Assembly (NCBI RefSeq): GCF_009861505.1
Contig: NZ_WTFT01000009.1
Coordinates: 197,751-261,750, forward strand
Origin: Pseudomonas izuensis
Lineage (GTDB): Bacteria; Pseudomonadota; Gammaproteobacteria; Pseudomonadales; Pseudomonadaceae
Length of the DNA stretch: 64,000 nucleotides
Direction of reading: 5' to 3'
Part shown: one piece after another, positions 54,982 through 64,000 of the stretch
Layout of the letters: every line of letters starts with the position of its first letter
Numbering within the stretch: the first letter of the stretch is position 1
Program-made: the position numbers and the translations under genes
The notes under the pieces: model-generated
Databases searched by the model: none
What the model saw: only the letters and a program-made list of their open reading frames with translations
Told to the model about the DNA's origin: nothing

Positions 54982-55836
54982 TCAAGGAATGGCGAAGAAC
55001 CGATTGAAACAGTCTGCGACAAGATCGGCACCGGGCTCGTCATTCAGGTGCAAATGATGGCCGCCTGGCAGCTGTTCACGGCTAAAGGGTAGACGCTCCA
55101 GCAATTCGGGATGTTTGGCGAGCATGCCATCGGCGGCAACCACCAGTTTTGCAGGGCAAGCGACGCGCTGGACGAAGGCCATGGCCTGTTCGGTGGTCAG
55201 CCGCAGTGGCGATGGCAGCGTGAGGCGATTGTCGGTGCGCCAGGTGTAACCGCCCGGCACCGGCATCAAGCCACGCCGGGCCAGCAACTCGGCGGCTTCG
55301 CGGCTGACCGCGACCAGCCCCTTCATGCGCGCCTCGATGGCCCGTTCGAGGGTGCTGTAGACCGGTTTGCTTTTTTCCCGCAGGTCCAGTTGCGCCTGCA
55401 GGGCCATGCCCATGCGCTCGGCAGCATTTTCGCCTTTATCTGTAGGAGGAATGACGCCGTCGATCAACGCCAGATGCGTGACACGCTCCGGCAATGACCC
55501 GGCAATGATCAGCGAAGCGATCGCCCCCATGGAGTGTCCCATCAGTGCAAACCGTTTCAAGCCAAGCTGTTCGGCGACTTGCAACACATCGTGGGCATAG
55601 TCCCACATGGCATAGCCGGCACCGGCCGGGCGATGCCCCGAATGACCGTGGCCGGCCATGTCCAGGGCAATGATGCGCAGGCCTTTGAGCTTCCGCGCCA
55701 GCCGGGCGAAGCTGTTGGCATTGTCGAGCCAGCCGTGCAGGGCAATCACCGGCAAACCGTCTTCGGGGCCGAACAGGTGTGCCGCCAACTCGATGTGCGG
55801 CAGGCTCAGGCGGATTTCTTCGACAACGTTGCTCAT
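54982..55836 (-). CDS. Alpha/beta-hydrolase
   Basis: A 284-residue hydrolase from ATG 55836 ([11 protein letters not shown]), overlapping the upstream hydrolase stop by 4 nt; the frame remains open to 56382 on that gene's antisense-shifted frame. [12 protein letters not shown] supplies the oxyanion loop, GHSMGAIAS the nucleophile and [10 protein letters not shown] the catalytic His. Similar to a serine hydrolase group of unknown substrate (MEST-like). Confidence 0.9.
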   Translation of the reverse strand: MSNVVEEIRLSLPHIELAAHLFGPEDGLPVIALHGWLDNANSFARLARKLKGLRIIALDMAGHGHSGHRPAGAGYAMWDYAHDVLQVAEQLGLKRFALMGHSMGAIASLIIAGSLPERVTHLALIDGVIPPTDKGENAAERMGMALQAQLDLREKSKPVYSTLERAIEARMKGLVAVSREAAELLARRGLMPVPGGYTWRTDNRLTLPSPLRLTTEQAMAFVQRVACPAKLVVAADGMLAKHPELLERLPFSREQLPGGHHLHLNDEPGADLVADCFNRFFAIP

Positions 55837-56636
55837 GCGCAATCCTGCTGGCGACCGTCCCAGCGACTGAAGAGATTTTTCAGCATTGCGGCGGTGTCCT
55901 GGGGGCGTTCGAGGGGAAACATGTGGCCCCCTGGCATGGTCAGGGTTTCGCCCAGCGGCATGCGCCCAACGGAACTGGCTTGATAGCGCATCACCACCCG
56001 GCTCTTGCGGCCGCGAACCAGCGCCAACGGCACTTTCAATTGCCCGGTTCGGCCAGGGCTGGTGTGGGGTACGCCACGGTAAATGCTGATTTCCGTGGCC
56101 GGGTCGAAGCGCAGGCGCAACTTGTCGCCGACCTGCTGCAAACCGTATTGCAGGTAGGCGTCGAAACACTCCGGGTCGAAACCGCGAAACAGGGTTTTGC
56201 CGGAGAAATAACGACGGGCGCTTTCGAGGTCGGCGAATTCTTCGCGTCGCCCCAGGGTACGGCCAGCGGGCGTCAGTTTGTCGATGAAACCAAAGCGCTT
56301 GGCCGCACGGATCACCCATTGATCGGCACGGGACAGTACCGGCGAGTCGAGCATGACCACGCCGCGATACAACTCGGGGCAACGCAACGCTGCGTGCAGA
56401 TGCAGTACACCGCCGAAGGAATGGCCAACGCCCCAGACCGGCTCGGTCTGTTGCTGCACGTGATGGATCAACTCATCCACCAGGTTGTACCAGTTGTCAT
56501 CCGCCGGGAAACGCGGGTCATGGGCATGCTGCTCCAGATGCGACACCTGATACTCGGGCGCCAGCGTCGCGAACAATTTGCCGTAGGTGCCCGAAGGAAA
56601 ACCATTGGCGTGGGCGAAAAATATCTGTTGCGACAT
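55833..56636 (-). CDS. Alpha/beta-hydrolase
   Basis: A 267-residue hydrolase from ATG 56636 (MSQQIFFAHANGFPSG), which puts the HxNGF oxyanion motif at the N-terminus as in relatives; the longer frame to 56792 runs into REP sequence. Nucleophile in GHSFGGVL and His in GGHMFPLE. It is coupled with the next hydrolase, so the two probably act in one pathway. Confidence 0.9.
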   Translation of the reverse strand: MSQQIFFAHANGFPSGTYGKLFATLAPEYQVSHLEQHAHDPRFPADDNWYNLVDELIHHVQQQTEPVWGVGHSFGGVLHLHAALRCPELYRGVVMLDSPVLSRADQWVIRAAKRFGFIDKLTPAGRTLGRREEFADLESARRYFSGKTLFRGFDPECFDAYLQYGLQQVGDKLRLRFDPATEISIYRGVPHTSPGRTGQLKVPLALVRGRKSRVVMRYQASSVGRMPLGETLTMPGGHMFPLERPQDTAAMLKNLFSRWDGRQQDCA

Positions 56637-56759
56637 AACCGGCAAATCCATGAGCGAGATCAGGCGTTGATTGTCCGTAAGACCGCGTACTACAGCAATG
56701 ACCGTAACTGACAGGAATGATGACAGTCCGGCCATGGTGATGACCGATCCCTGTACTGA

Positions 56760-56861
56760 CTGTAGGAGCGAGCCCGCTCGCGATGGACTCAAGAACGCCG
56801 CGGGGTGTCAGGCTCCCGGCGTTATCGTTGGCGACCATCGCGAGCAGGCTCGCTCCTACAG
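56760..56861. repeat. REP pair (Pseudomonas-type)
   Basis: CTGTAGGAGCGAGCCCGCTCGCGATG and its inverse, about 50 bases apart, between the thioesterase and hydrolase genes. Confidence 0.9.
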
Positions 56862-56870
56862 AGTATGGGG

Positions 56871-57314
56871 TCAACGGGCAGGCGGATTTTCGCCCAGCGG
56901 CACCACTGCCATGGTCAACCTCGACACGCAACTGGCCTTGCCCTCGTCGCTGGTCAAACGGATATCCCACACATGGGTCGTGCGACCGATATGTATCGGC
57001 TTGGCCACTGCCGTCACCCGCCCGCTGCGCAAGCCACGCAGGTGGTTGGCGTTGATTTCGAGGCCCACGCAGTAAAACTTGCTGGCGTCGATGCACAGGT
57101 AGCTGGCCATGGAGCCGACGGACTCGGCCAGCACCACCGAAGCACCGCCATGCAGCAAGCCATAAGGCTGGTGGGTGCGGTGGTCGATGACCATGCTCGC
57201 GGTCAGGGATTCATCATCGAAGGCTTCGAAGCGGATATCCAGCAATTCGCCGATGGTGTTTTTCTGGATTGCGTTCAACTGTTCAATGTTGGGAGTGGTA
57301 CGCCAAAGGCTCAT
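56871..57314 (-). CDS. Hotdog-fold acyl-CoA thioesterase (MenI/PaaI-like)
   Basis: A 147-residue thioesterase from ATG 57314 (MSLWRTTPN), with AAGGAAAA upstream. HQPYGLLHGGASVVLAESVGS holds the hotdog active site with the Glu used for catalysis; VGLEINANHLR and a similar full-length pattern match E. coli MenI (YdiI). It hydrolyses aryl- or acyl-CoA esters. It follows the acyl-CoA synthetase by 31 bases, so the pair may balance a CoA-ester pool. Confidence 0.92.
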   Translation of the reverse strand: MSLWRTTPNIEQLNAIQKNTIGELLDIRFEAFDDESLTASMVIDHRTHQPYGLLHGGASVVLAESVGSMASYLCIDASKFYCVGLEINANHLRGLRSGRVTAVAKPIHIGRTTHVWDIRLTSDEGKASCVSRLTMAVVPLGENPPAR

Positions 57315-57345
57315 CGCTGATTTTCCTTGTTGGTTTATGCGTGCC

Positions 57346-59013
57346 TCAATCCTGCCACAGCACCGCTTCGCTATGCTCGCTCCATTCTTCGAAGCGCGCG
57401 CCATAGGCGGCCTCGATCACGTTGCGCTTGATCTTCAGGGTCGGCGTGAGGAAGCCGTTTTCCACGGCCCAGCTGTCCTTGACCACCACCAGCCGCCGCA
57501 ATCGCTCGTGCTTATCGAGGACCGCATTGACCTCTTCCAGCAGTTTTTCCAGGCTGGAGCGCAAGCCCGCGCGGGCCGCTTCCCCTGCATCCTGCTGCCC
57601 CACCGCCGAGAGCACGCACAAGCCCAGCGGCGCACTCAAGCCATCGCCCACCACGCACACCTGCTCGATGCGGGAATGCACCGCCAGGCGGTTTTCGATG
57701 GGCGCCGGCGCCACGTACTTGCCTTTGCTGGTCTTGAAGATTTCCTTCAGCCGTCCGGTCAGGCGCAGGTTGCCTTCGGCGTCTTCCTCGCCTTTGTCGC
57801 CAGTGCGCAGGAAGCCGTCCTCGGTCAGGGTATCGGCGGTTTTCTGCGGTTCCTTGAAATACCCAAGCATGGTGGCGCCGCTACGCACCAGCACCTCGCC
57901 CGACTCATCGATTCGAACCTCGACCTCCGGGCAGGGTTTGCCGATCCAGCCGGGTTTGTTCTGGCCCGGCAGACAGATGTGCGAGTAGCCACAGCTTTCC
58001 GTCATGCCATAGACCTCCAGCACGTCCAGTCCGAGTTTGCGATACCACAGCAGCAAGGTCTGCGGCACGGGAGCGGCGCCCGACAACGCCACACGCAAGG
58101 CGTCGAGGCCCAGCCCGGCGAGCACCTTGTGCCCGACCCGCTTGCCGATGATCGGCAGGCCAAGCAGGAAGTCGAGGCGTTTTGCCGGGATCTTGCTGTA
58201 CACACCCATCTGGAATTTGGTCCAGATACGCGGTACGCCGAACAGCGCCGTCGGCCGGGCGCGACGCAGATCGGCGAGGAAGGTATCGAGGCTTTCGGCA
58301 AAGAATACGGTCTGCCCGGTATAGATCGACGCCAGTTCGACGAACATCCGCTCGGCAACGTGACACAGTGGCAGATAGGAAAGCAGTCGATCCGATTCAT
58401 TCAAGCTGAACAATTGCGTGCCGTGAGTGGTGGCGAATCCCAGATTGCCGAAGCTGTGCATCACCCCTTTGGGCATGCCGGTGGTGCCGGAGGTATAGAT
58501 GATGGTCGCGAGTTGATCGGCGCCGGGTTTCGGGTCGTCCTGAATCGGCGAACTGCGTTGCAGATCGGCCCAGCTGAAATCGAAGTCCCCCGGCGGATGC
58601 AGCGGCAGGCTGATGGTTACAAGGTCCGGGCTGACCCCACGGGACATGCCGGGCCAGTCGTCGAGCTTGCCGATAAAGGCCAGCGCCGCTTCGGAGTGCT
58701 CCAGCACCTGGGCCACCGACTCGGCCGTCAGGTTTGGGTACAAGGGCACTGAAACATGCCCGGCCATCCAGATTGCCAGGTCGGCAATGATCCAGTGCGC
58801 ACAGTTTTTCGAGATCAGGGCGATGTGACTGCCTTGGGGCAATTCCCGCGCCCGCAGCCAGTGCGCCGCGCAGCGGGCCTGATAACCGACGTCGGCCCAG
58901 GTCAGGGTCTCGACCTGGCCGTTACCGACAGGCTGGACCAAAAAGCGCTGGCGCGGATGGCGCGCCTCCCGCTCGTAGAACACGTCCAACGGCAAACGAA
59001 AAGCAGCAGACAT
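57346..59013 (-). CDS. AMP-forming long-chain acyl-CoA synthetase
   Basis: A 555-residue adenylate-forming ligase from ATG 59013 (MSAAFRLPLDV), with AAGGAG upstream. Core motif YTSGTTGMPKGVMHS, EVYGMTESCG, GDKGEEDAEGNLRLTGRLKEIFKTSKGKYVAP (hinge and catalytic loop, in its parts) and a C-terminal catalytic Lys region (NGFLTPTLKIKRNVIE). It resembles the FAA1/COG1022 type rather than FadD. It activates fatty acids to acyl-CoA at the membrane. Confidence 0.93.
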   Translation of the reverse strand: MSAAFRLPLDVFYEREARHPRQRFLVQPVGNGQVETLTWADVGYQARCAAHWLRARELPQGSHIALISKNCAHWIIADLAIWMAGHVSVPLYPNLTAESVAQVLEHSEAALAFIGKLDDWPGMSRGVSPDLVTISLPLHPPGDFDFSWADLQRSSPIQDDPKPGADQLATIIYTSGTTGMPKGVMHSFGNLGFATTHGTQLFSLNESDRLLSYLPLCHVAERMFVELASIYTGQTVFFAESLDTFLADLRRARPTALFGVPRIWTKFQMGVYSKIPAKRLDFLLGLPIIGKRVGHKVLAGLGLDALRVALSGAAPVPQTLLLWYRKLGLDVLEVYGMTESCGYSHICLPGQNKPGWIGKPCPEVEVRIDESGEVLVRSGATMLGYFKEPQKTADTLTEDGFLRTGDKGEEDAEGNLRLTGRLKEIFKTSKGKYVAPAPIENRLAVHSRIEQVCVVGDGLSAPLGLCVLSAVGQQDAGEAARAGLRSSLEKLLEEVNAVLDKHERLRRLVVVKDSWAVENGFLTPTLKIKRNVIEAAYGARFEEWSEHSEAVLWQD

Positions 59014-59112
59014 GCGACTCGCTCCTTTGTTTTTGTTGTGGAGCAAGCGTAGCCAACCAAGCAAGTGCTTGGTTAGCTATTTCAGACAATTTTTTTTCAA
59101 ACACCGCGATCC

Positions 59113-59213
59113 CTGTAGGAGCGAGCTTGCTCGCGATGGACTTCAGGACACCGCGTCCATCCAGACTGCCAGCGTTAACGCTAACGAACATCGCGAGCAA
59201 GCTCGCTCCTACA
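59113..59213. repeat. REP pair (Pseudomonas-type)
   Basis: CTGTAGGAGCGAGCTTGCTCGCGATG and its inverse, about 50 bases apart, between sixA and the acyl-CoA synthetase start. Confidence 0.9.
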
Positions 59214-59232
59214 AAAACAAAAGCAATAACAG

Positions 59233-59688
59233 TTATGGGTGCTTGATGCTGTTGAGCTTCATCGCCCCGATCAGCAGCTCATTGCTTTCCAGCTCGGCCA
59301 GGCCGGCGGTACTGACTTTTTCCGGCGGATGGCCAGCGCCATGTTGCAGGTAACTGAGCAGATTCCCCACCAGCGGATTATGAGAAACCAGCAGTACATT
59401 GGTCACCGACTTCAGTTGATCGGTGACCCTGTCGGGATCGAAATCCGGGGTCAACCACTCAACGGTGCGGATTTCCGGTTCGAAACCCAGAGCATCTTTT
59501 ACCAGGTGCGCGGTCTGCTGCGCTCGCATGTAAGGACTGGCATAAATCGCTGTCAGCGGCTGGCCAACCAGGTTGGCGGCTGTACGCAGCACTTCTTCAC
59601 GACCGTTGGCCGTCAGTTCCCGCTCCGAATCGTGGGGCTTGGAGCCGTGTGGTTCGGCTTCACCATGACGCAATACCCAGAGTTTCAT
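59233..59688 (-). CDS. sixA: Phosphohistidine phosphatase SixA
   Basis: A 151-residue RHG-type histidine phosphatase (LRHGEAE at the N-terminus; YASPYMRAQQTA; LLVSHNPLVG with the second catalytic His). SixA removes phosphate from histidine-containing phosphocarriers (such as ArcB or NPr). It overlaps the DUF4389 stop by 4 nt in the gpsA-DUF4389-sixA operon. Confidence 0.93.
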   Translation of the reverse strand: MKLWVLRHGEAEPHGSKPHDSERELTANGREEVLRTAANLVGQPLTAIYASPYMRAQQTAHLVKDALGFEPEIRTVEWLTPDFDPDRVTDQLKSVTNVLLVSHNPLVGNLLSYLQHGAGHPPEKVSTAGLAELESNELLIGAMKLNSIKHP

Positions 59689-60032
59689 AGCTTGGGTTCC
59701 TCATCTCGGGCCGGATGCGGGGCTGGCGCCACGACATGCGGTGCCTCACCTTCCGGCGTACGCGGCGTCGGCCAATCGGCAAACGGCCAGGGCTTCTGGT
59801 CGCTGTGAAAACTGCCGAAACGACCGATCTGCGCCAGGAACTGGCTCAGGCTGTCGCCGAAGTTCATCAGGCTGGCGCTCGGGGCGCCATAGATCAAACG
59901 ATAGATCAATTGCACCAGCACCACGGCGCCCAGGATGAACTGCGCCACTTGCCAGACCAGCACAAAGACGACCATCCAAAGCACCCGCAGCAGGATGGAC
60001 TCGTATTTGGCTTCTACTTTTTGATCACTCAT
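59685..60032 (-). CDS. DUF4389-family membrane protein
   Basis: A 115-residue inner-membrane protein with two predicted helices (LLRVLWMVVFVLVWQVAQFI; AVVLVQLIYRLIYG), then NFGDSLSQFLAQIGRF, the family's signature. The C-terminal tail is Pro-rich. Function unknown. Placed between gpsA (30 bases upstream) and sixA (4-nt overlap). Confidence 0.9.
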   Translation of the reverse strand: MSDQKVEAKYESILLRVLWMVVFVLVWQVAQFILGAVVLVQLIYRLIYGAPSASLMNFGDSLSQFLAQIGRFGSFHSDQKPWPFADWPTPRTPEGEAPHVVAPAPHPARDEEPKL

Positions 60033-60062
60033 GTCTCGCTCCGTTCCTGTTGCGTTGAGGGC

Positions 60063-61088
60063 TCAGTTGAAGCCGCTGGTGGAAATAAAGTCGACGTCGG
60101 TCTTCGGTTCGCCGCGCATCAGCAGGCCGATCACCTGTTCAAGCGTGCGCCCTTCGAACAGGATAGCGTGCAGCCCGGCGACCAGCGGCATGTACACGCC
60201 CACTTCCTGGGCCTTGGCCTTGAGCACCTTGAGGGTATTCACACCTTCGGCCACTTCACCCAAGCGGTTGACCGCTTCCTCCAGGCTCAAACCCTGGCCG
60301 AGGGCGAACCCGACCTGATAATTGCGACTTTTTGGCGACGAACAGGTGACGATCAAATCGCCCACGCCTGCCAGGCCAAGGAAGGTCATCGGGTTGGCGC
60401 CCTGGTTCACGGCGAAACGGGTCATCTCCGCCAGGGCCCGGGTGATCAACATGCTCTTGGTGTTCTCGCCCATGTCCAGCGCCACCGCCATGCCGGCGAT
60501 GATCGCGTAGACGTTTTTCAACGCCCCGCCCAACTCCACGCCGAATCGGTCGCCACTGGCGTACACACGAAAGGTACGGCCATGCAGCACGGCTTGAACC
60601 CGTTCACAGAGTTCTTCGTCCTCACTGGCCACCACCGTGGCGGTCAACGCATGCTCGGCGATTTCACGGGCCAGGTTCGGCCCGGACAACACGCCGATGC
60701 GCGCTTGCGGGGCGATCTCTTCGAGGATCTGGCTCATCAGTTTGAACGTGTGGGCTTCGATGCCCTTGGTCAGGCTCACCAGCAGCTTGCCCCGCAGCCG
60801 TTCGGCGTGCGGCGCCAGCACCGAGCGCAACGCACTGGAAGGCAACGCGACGAAACTCAGGTCGCACGCCTCCAGCGTGGCTTGCAGGTCGGTGACCGCC
60901 GTCACGCCGGGCAGTATCTTGATGCCTTTGAGGTAGCGCGGGTTCTCGCGATTGACCCGGATGGCCTCGGCCTGTTCGGGGTCACGCATCCACTGCAGGA
61001 CTTGATGACCGTTTTCGGCCAGCAGGTTAGCCACGGCGGTACCAAAACTTCCGCCTCCCAGGACCGCAATCGGGCGCTGTTCAGTCAT
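60063..61088 (-). CDS. gpsA: NAD(P)+-dependent glycerol-3-phosphate dehydrogenase
   Basis: A 341-residue enzyme making sn-glycerol-3-phosphate from dihydroxyacetone phosphate for phospholipid synthesis. Rossmann [30 protein letters not shown] and catalytic-lysine region [14 protein letters not shown], then [11 protein letters not shown] are all standard. ATG 61088 (MTEQRPI) is preferred to one two codons earlier. First gene of the gpsA-DUF4389-sixA operon. Confidence 0.95.
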   Translation of the reverse strand: MTEQRPIAVLGGGSFGTAVANLLAENGHQVLQWMRDPEQAEAIRVNRENPRYLKGIKILPGVTAVTDLQATLEACDLSFVALPSSALRSVLAPHAERLRGKLLVSLTKGIEAHTFKLMSQILEEIAPQARIGVLSGPNLAREIAEHALTATVVASEDEELCERVQAVLHGRTFRVYASGDRFGVELGGALKNVYAIIAGMAVALDMGENTKSMLITRALAEMTRFAVNQGANPMTFLGLAGVGDLIVTCSSPKSRNYQVGFALGQGLSLEEAVNRLGEVAEGVNTLKVLKAKAQEVGVYMPLVAGLHAILFEGRTLEQVIGLLMRGEPKTDVDFISTSGFN

Positions 61089-61284
61089 ATGCAATCCGTT
61101 AATCCAATACCAGTGGCGATGTCGGCATTATACGGAGCCCCCCAGTGGCGGCCAGCCCCCGTGTCAATTACCCGCGCATGAGCGAAGAAGTCCAATAAAA
61201 CCGAGGAAAGTGCTGACATCGTGACTGGAAAAGTCACCCGGCTCGGTTAACATGCGCGCCAATAATTAATAACAAGGACGTGTT

Positions 61285-63408
61285 GTGTCATTGGGCTCGC
61301 CTTCACCCCGCTCGCCACTGGTACTGGCGCTGGTCTTCAGCTCGCCATTGCTCGCTGACGACCTGTTCCTCGACAGCGATCCGTTGCCGCAGGTGCTCAC
61401 GGCCACACGCCTGAAACAGTCGCCGGCCGCGGTCCCGGGCAGCATGACGGTGATCGACAATGCCCTGATCACTGCCAGTGGCGCCCGGGATATCAGCGAG
61501 GTGCTGCGCCTGGTGCCGGGCATGATGGTCGGCAATATCAGCGGCAATCAGGCAGTGGTGAACTATCACGGGACCAATGCCACCCAGGCACGGCGCATGC
61601 AGGTGCTGATCGATGGCCGCTCGGTCTATCGTGCCGGACTGTCCATCGTGGACTGGAGCGACATCCCGGTGGCCATGGAAGACATTGAGCGCATCGAGGT
61701 ATTCCGCGGTCCGAACACCGTCAGCTATGGCGCCAATGCCCTGATGGCGGTGGTCAATATCATCACCCGCCATCCGGCCGACAGCCACGGTACGCGGATG
61801 AAAGTCACGCGTGGCCAACGTGGCATCGACGACTTTTATGCCAGCCAGGGCGTAGGTTGGGATGACGGCGATTTGCGCCTGTCGTTGTCTGGCCAGCAGG
61901 ACGATGGTTTCGACACCGATCGCAACGGCGCCGATTACCACGATAGCCGCCGATTGAACCGGTTCAGCCTGGACGTCAGCCAGGCGCTCAGCGAAAGGCA
62001 AAGCATCGATTGGCAATTGAACGCCAAGGAAGGCAGCAACCAGCGGCCGTATACCTACCGCCCGGTGTTTTCCGGGATTACCAATTCTGGTAACAATTCC
62101 GACGTCACCGCCAAGGACTACGCTGGCTCGCTGCGCTGGAACCTCGACATCAATCCCGACCACAGCCTGTACATCCAGGGTACGGCCCAGCACTGGGACC
62201 GCCAGCAAACCTGGCGTGCCTGTGATGCCGAGGTCTCGTTCAGCCCGCAGTTGACCGAACTCTGGCAACTCAATCCGAACTACACCGAACGCCTGGCACG
62301 CAACATCGAGCAATTCATCGGTCCCGGCGCGCCCGCCGGCGATCCTGCCCAGCAGGCATTGGCCAATCAGGTACTCGACCAATGGCGCAACGGTGCTCGA
62401 CAGACGGTTTGCGGCGACATCGATCAAAGCACCCGGGAAACACGCTACGATCTGGAACTGCAAGATACCCTGAGCCTGTCCGATAGCCTGCGCCTGGTCA
62501 GCGGCCTGAACTATCGTTACGACCGGGCAGACTCCGAGACCTACTTCAATGGCACCCTCGACGACACCACCTGGCGGACATTCGGCCAACTCGAATGGCG
62601 TGCCAGCGAACACTGGCTGCTGCAGGGCGGAGCCATGTTCGAAGACTCCCGCTTGATCGGCAGTTCGCTGACCCCGCGGATAGCGGTCAATTACCTGATC
62701 AATCCGCGCCACGGTTTGCGCGCGGTGTACTCCGAAGCCATCCGTACTCCTGACATGTTCGAGAACAGCGTCAATTGGAGTTACCAGGTCACGAAGCTGC
62801 AGCCCGGCGCGTATGGCCAGTCCAGCGCCCGCTATTTCGTCAAGACCCGCGGCCCCGGCAACCTTGATCCAGAACACATGCGATCCCGGGAACTGGGCTA
62901 CAACGGCTACTTTGCCGAATGGGGGATGGCCGTCGATGTGAAGCTGTTTCATGACGAAATCACCGGAATGATCAGCGAGCCACTACGCAACAATCAGTAC
63001 ATTGCGAGCAACGCCAATTCGGCACGCTTTTCGGGCGCTGAAACCCAGTTCGACTGGAGAATCGGCAATGCCGACCGACTACGCCTGACCTATGCCTACG
63101 TCGATGCCGACGCGAGCAACCCGCTGGACGCACAACAGACCGCTCGCAACAGCGGTTCCGCCGGTTGGCTGCGGGATTGGGGCCATGGCTGGAACAGCGC
63201 ACTGTTCTACTATGGCGACGACGCCCTCAACGACTATCGCTTCGAACGTGTCGACACACGCATCGCCAAACGCATCGGCCTGGGCAAGGCGAGCCTGGAG
63301 CTAGCCGGCGTGATGCAGCAACGCCTCGACAACCAGCCCACCACTTTCGTCGACAACAATTACGATGAACGTCGGGTGATGTATTTCAGCGCGGAGCTGG
63401 TCTTTTAA
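61285..63408 (+). CDS. TonB-dependent outer-membrane receptor
   Basis: A 707-residue receptor with a GTG start (61285) preceded by AAGGACG. Signal peptide (VLALVFSSPLLA-DD), plug domain (ISEVLRLVPGMM, VLIDGRSVYR, IERIEVFRGPNTVSYGANALMAVVNIITR in parts) and a 22-strand barrel ending in a Phe (SAELVF). No siderophore-type specificity marks are seen. The next gene starts one base after its stop and encodes an ABC-type substrate-binding protein, so the receptor may feed a specific uptake or sensing system. Confidence 0.92.
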   Translation: MSLGSPSPRSPLVLALVFSSPLLADDLFLDSDPLPQVLTATRLKQSPAAVPGSMTVIDNALITASGARDISEVLRLVPGMMVGNISGNQAVVNYHGTNATQARRMQVLIDGRSVYRAGLSIVDWSDIPVAMEDIERIEVFRGPNTVSYGANALMAVVNIITRHPADSHGTRMKVTRGQRGIDDFYASQGVGWDDGDLRLSLSGQQDDGFDTDRNGADYHDSRRLNRFSLDVSQALSERQSIDWQLNAKEGSNQRPYTYRPVFSGITNSGNNSDVTAKDYAGSLRWNLDINPDHSLYIQGTAQHWDRQQTWRACDAEVSFSPQLTELWQLNPNYTERLARNIEQFIGPGAPAGDPAQQALANQVLDQWRNGARQTVCGDIDQSTRETRYDLELQDTLSLSDSLRLVSGLNYRYDRADSETYFNGTLDDTTWRTFGQLEWRASEHWLLQGGAMFEDSRLIGSSLTPRIAVNYLINPRHGLRAVYSEAIRTPDMFENSVNWSYQVTKLQPGAYGQSSARYFVKTRGPGNLDPEHMRSRELGYNGYFAEWGMAVDVKLFHDEITGMISEPLRNNQYIASNANSARFSGAETQFDWRIGNADRLRLTYAYVDADASNPLDAQQTARNSGSAGWLRDWGHGWNSALFYYGDDALNDYRFERVDTRIAKRIGLGKASLELAGVMQQRLDNQPTTFVDNNYDERRVMYFSAELVF

Positions 63409-63409
63409 G

Positions 63410-64000
63410 ATGAATCATTGTCCGCCACGCAAGATGCCAGGTGTTGGCCACCTGCTGGCGATGCTGTGCCTGGTGATCAGTGGCTGGCTGGCTTGCCTGT
63501 CAGCCGGCGCCGCGGACATCCTGTTGACCGGCGCCGAAGACAGCCCGGGCGTGCAATCCTTCGTCCAGGCCCTGCGCGCATTGCGCCCTGGCGATCATGT
63601 ACGGTTCCAGCCGCTGGCCGACATGCCATCACCAGGAAAAATCGCGGACGATGTCCGTTTGATACTGCTCGACCTGCCAAGCCTTGACTGGCGCCTGCAA
63701 GACGCCCAGGGCCCTGCGACACTGGTGCTGCGTATCAGCCGTTTGCAAGCGCGCCAACACCTGGGCGACAGCGTGCCCCCACACCTCAGCCTGTTGTGGA
63801 GCGACCCGCCGCTGGAGCGCCAATTGCGCCTGACCCGAACGCTCCTGCCCCAGGTCAAGCGTGTCGGCGTGCTATATGACAGTCACAGCGAATTTCTGTT
63901 GAAAGAGCTGCGCCGGGCCGCTTATCCGCTCGGGCTCGAGGTGGTCACCGAGCGTTGGGACAACATCCAGGACAGTCGTCCATTGCAAACCTTGCTCAAT
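63410..64000 (+). CDS. Exported substrate-binding-like protein (ABC_sub_bind type), 3' end outside the window
   Basis: A frame opens at ATG 63410 and stays open for 197 codons to the window edge. Signal peptide (MLCLVISGWLACLSAGAA), then ILLTGAEDSPGVQSFVQALRAL, a stretch fitting the N-lobe of substrate-binding proteins of the PF04392 kind, later TLLPQVKRVGVLYDSHSE, the usual family motif. In pseudomonads, proteins of this type accompany TonB receptors and sensor proteins. It overlaps no other gene and starts one base after the receptor's stop. Confidence 0.75.
   Translation, partial: MNHCPPRKMPGVGHLLAMLCLVISGWLACLSAGAADILLTGAEDSPGVQSFVQALRALRPGDHVRFQPLADMPSPGKIADDVRLILLDLPSLDWRLQDAQGPATLVLRISRLQARQHLGDSVPPHLSLLWSDPPLERQLRLTRTLLPQVKRVGVLYDSHSEFLLKELRRAAYPLGLEVVTERWDNIQDSRPLQTLLN

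Noticed and set aside
55837..56382. N-terminal extension of the 54982 hydrolase
   Set aside because: Arg/Pro-rich, lies within the next hydrolase in another frame; hydrolase homology begins at 55836.
57175..58752. 525-codon frame opposite the acyl-CoA synthetase and thioesterase
   Set aside because: Antisense to catalytic motifs of both genes; composition is shadow-like.
59715..61181. 488-codon frame opposite DUF4389 and gpsA
   Set aside because: Spans two well-supported genes on the other strand; it is a codon-bias artefact.
61303..62952. 549-codon open frame opposite the TonB receptor
   Set aside because: The plus-strand receptor has plug and barrel motifs and a good start; the antisense product has none and no ribosome-binding site.
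1..64000. tRNA, rRNA or CRISPR features
   Set aside because: I saw no cloverleaf-like sequence at the island ends, no rRNA-like sequence and no regularly spaced short repeats.

Overview
The window looks like the chromosome of a fluorescent-group Pseudomonas. The flanking genes are GC-rich and closely packed. Four paired REP palindromes of the Pseudomonas type (a CTGTAGGAGCGAGC-like arm and its inverse) lie between genes. The gene order at the right (TonB receptor, gpsA, DUF4389, sixA, acyl-CoA synthetase, thioesterase, two hydrolases, GST, DUF4892) is one I associate with pseudomonads. Everything here is read from sequence and remembered family knowledge; no search was run.

Layout. (1) 1-3.74 kb, core: end of an MFS transporter, arfB (convergent), a DEAD-box RNA helicase, and the first half of a YbdG-type mechanosensitive channel gene. 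(2) 3.74-40.6 kb, a 36,871-bp genomic island that splits the channel gene. The second half of that gene resumes at 40,609, and joining the two halves at a shared CAGAACT gives one in-frame 432-residue protein. The left end of the island carries three tyrosine-recombinase genes and a small HTH/coiled-coil gene in one operon. The right end is short and AT-rich. This is the layout of the published GInt elements (ginABCD, cargo, AT-rich 3' end). (3) 40.6-64 kb, core: an S41-like protease, transporters, azoreductase, LysR/hydrolase/PpiA, an ABC exporter, a porin, the gpsA region, a TonB receptor, and the start of a substrate-binding protein cut by the window end.

The cargo has four blocks. 9.6-14.4 kb holds small genes of toxin-antitoxin or defence appearance: two HEPN-like proteins, a MazE-like tail, and an operon with an Xre/MbcA/ParS toxin-binding-type domain divergent from an XRE repressor with a 16-bp palindrome between them. 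14.4-23.1 kb holds a periplasmic molybdenum hydroxylase (2Fe-2S subunit, Tat-exported Mo subunit, tri-haem cytochrome c, XdhC), an AraC regulator, a YahK-like alcohol dehydrogenase and a NepI-like exporter. 23.3-35 kb holds three LysR regulators with two cupin + carboxymuconolactone-decarboxylase pairs (one cytoplasmic, one exported), an exported monooxygenase-fold protein, an exported DUF1330 protein, an exported cyclophilin-like protein, an SDR and two MFS pumps. It reads as a small-molecule or stress detoxification cluster with a marked periplasmic arm. 35-40.5 kb holds an RND tripartite pump whose inner-membrane gene has lost its 5' end next to the island terminus.

Most notable observations: the island and its reconstructable att sites (10-bp terminal inverted repeats, 28-bp tandem repeats), the degenerate middle integrase, the set of exported versions of normally cytoplasmic enzymes, and the fused toxin-binding-domain protein.
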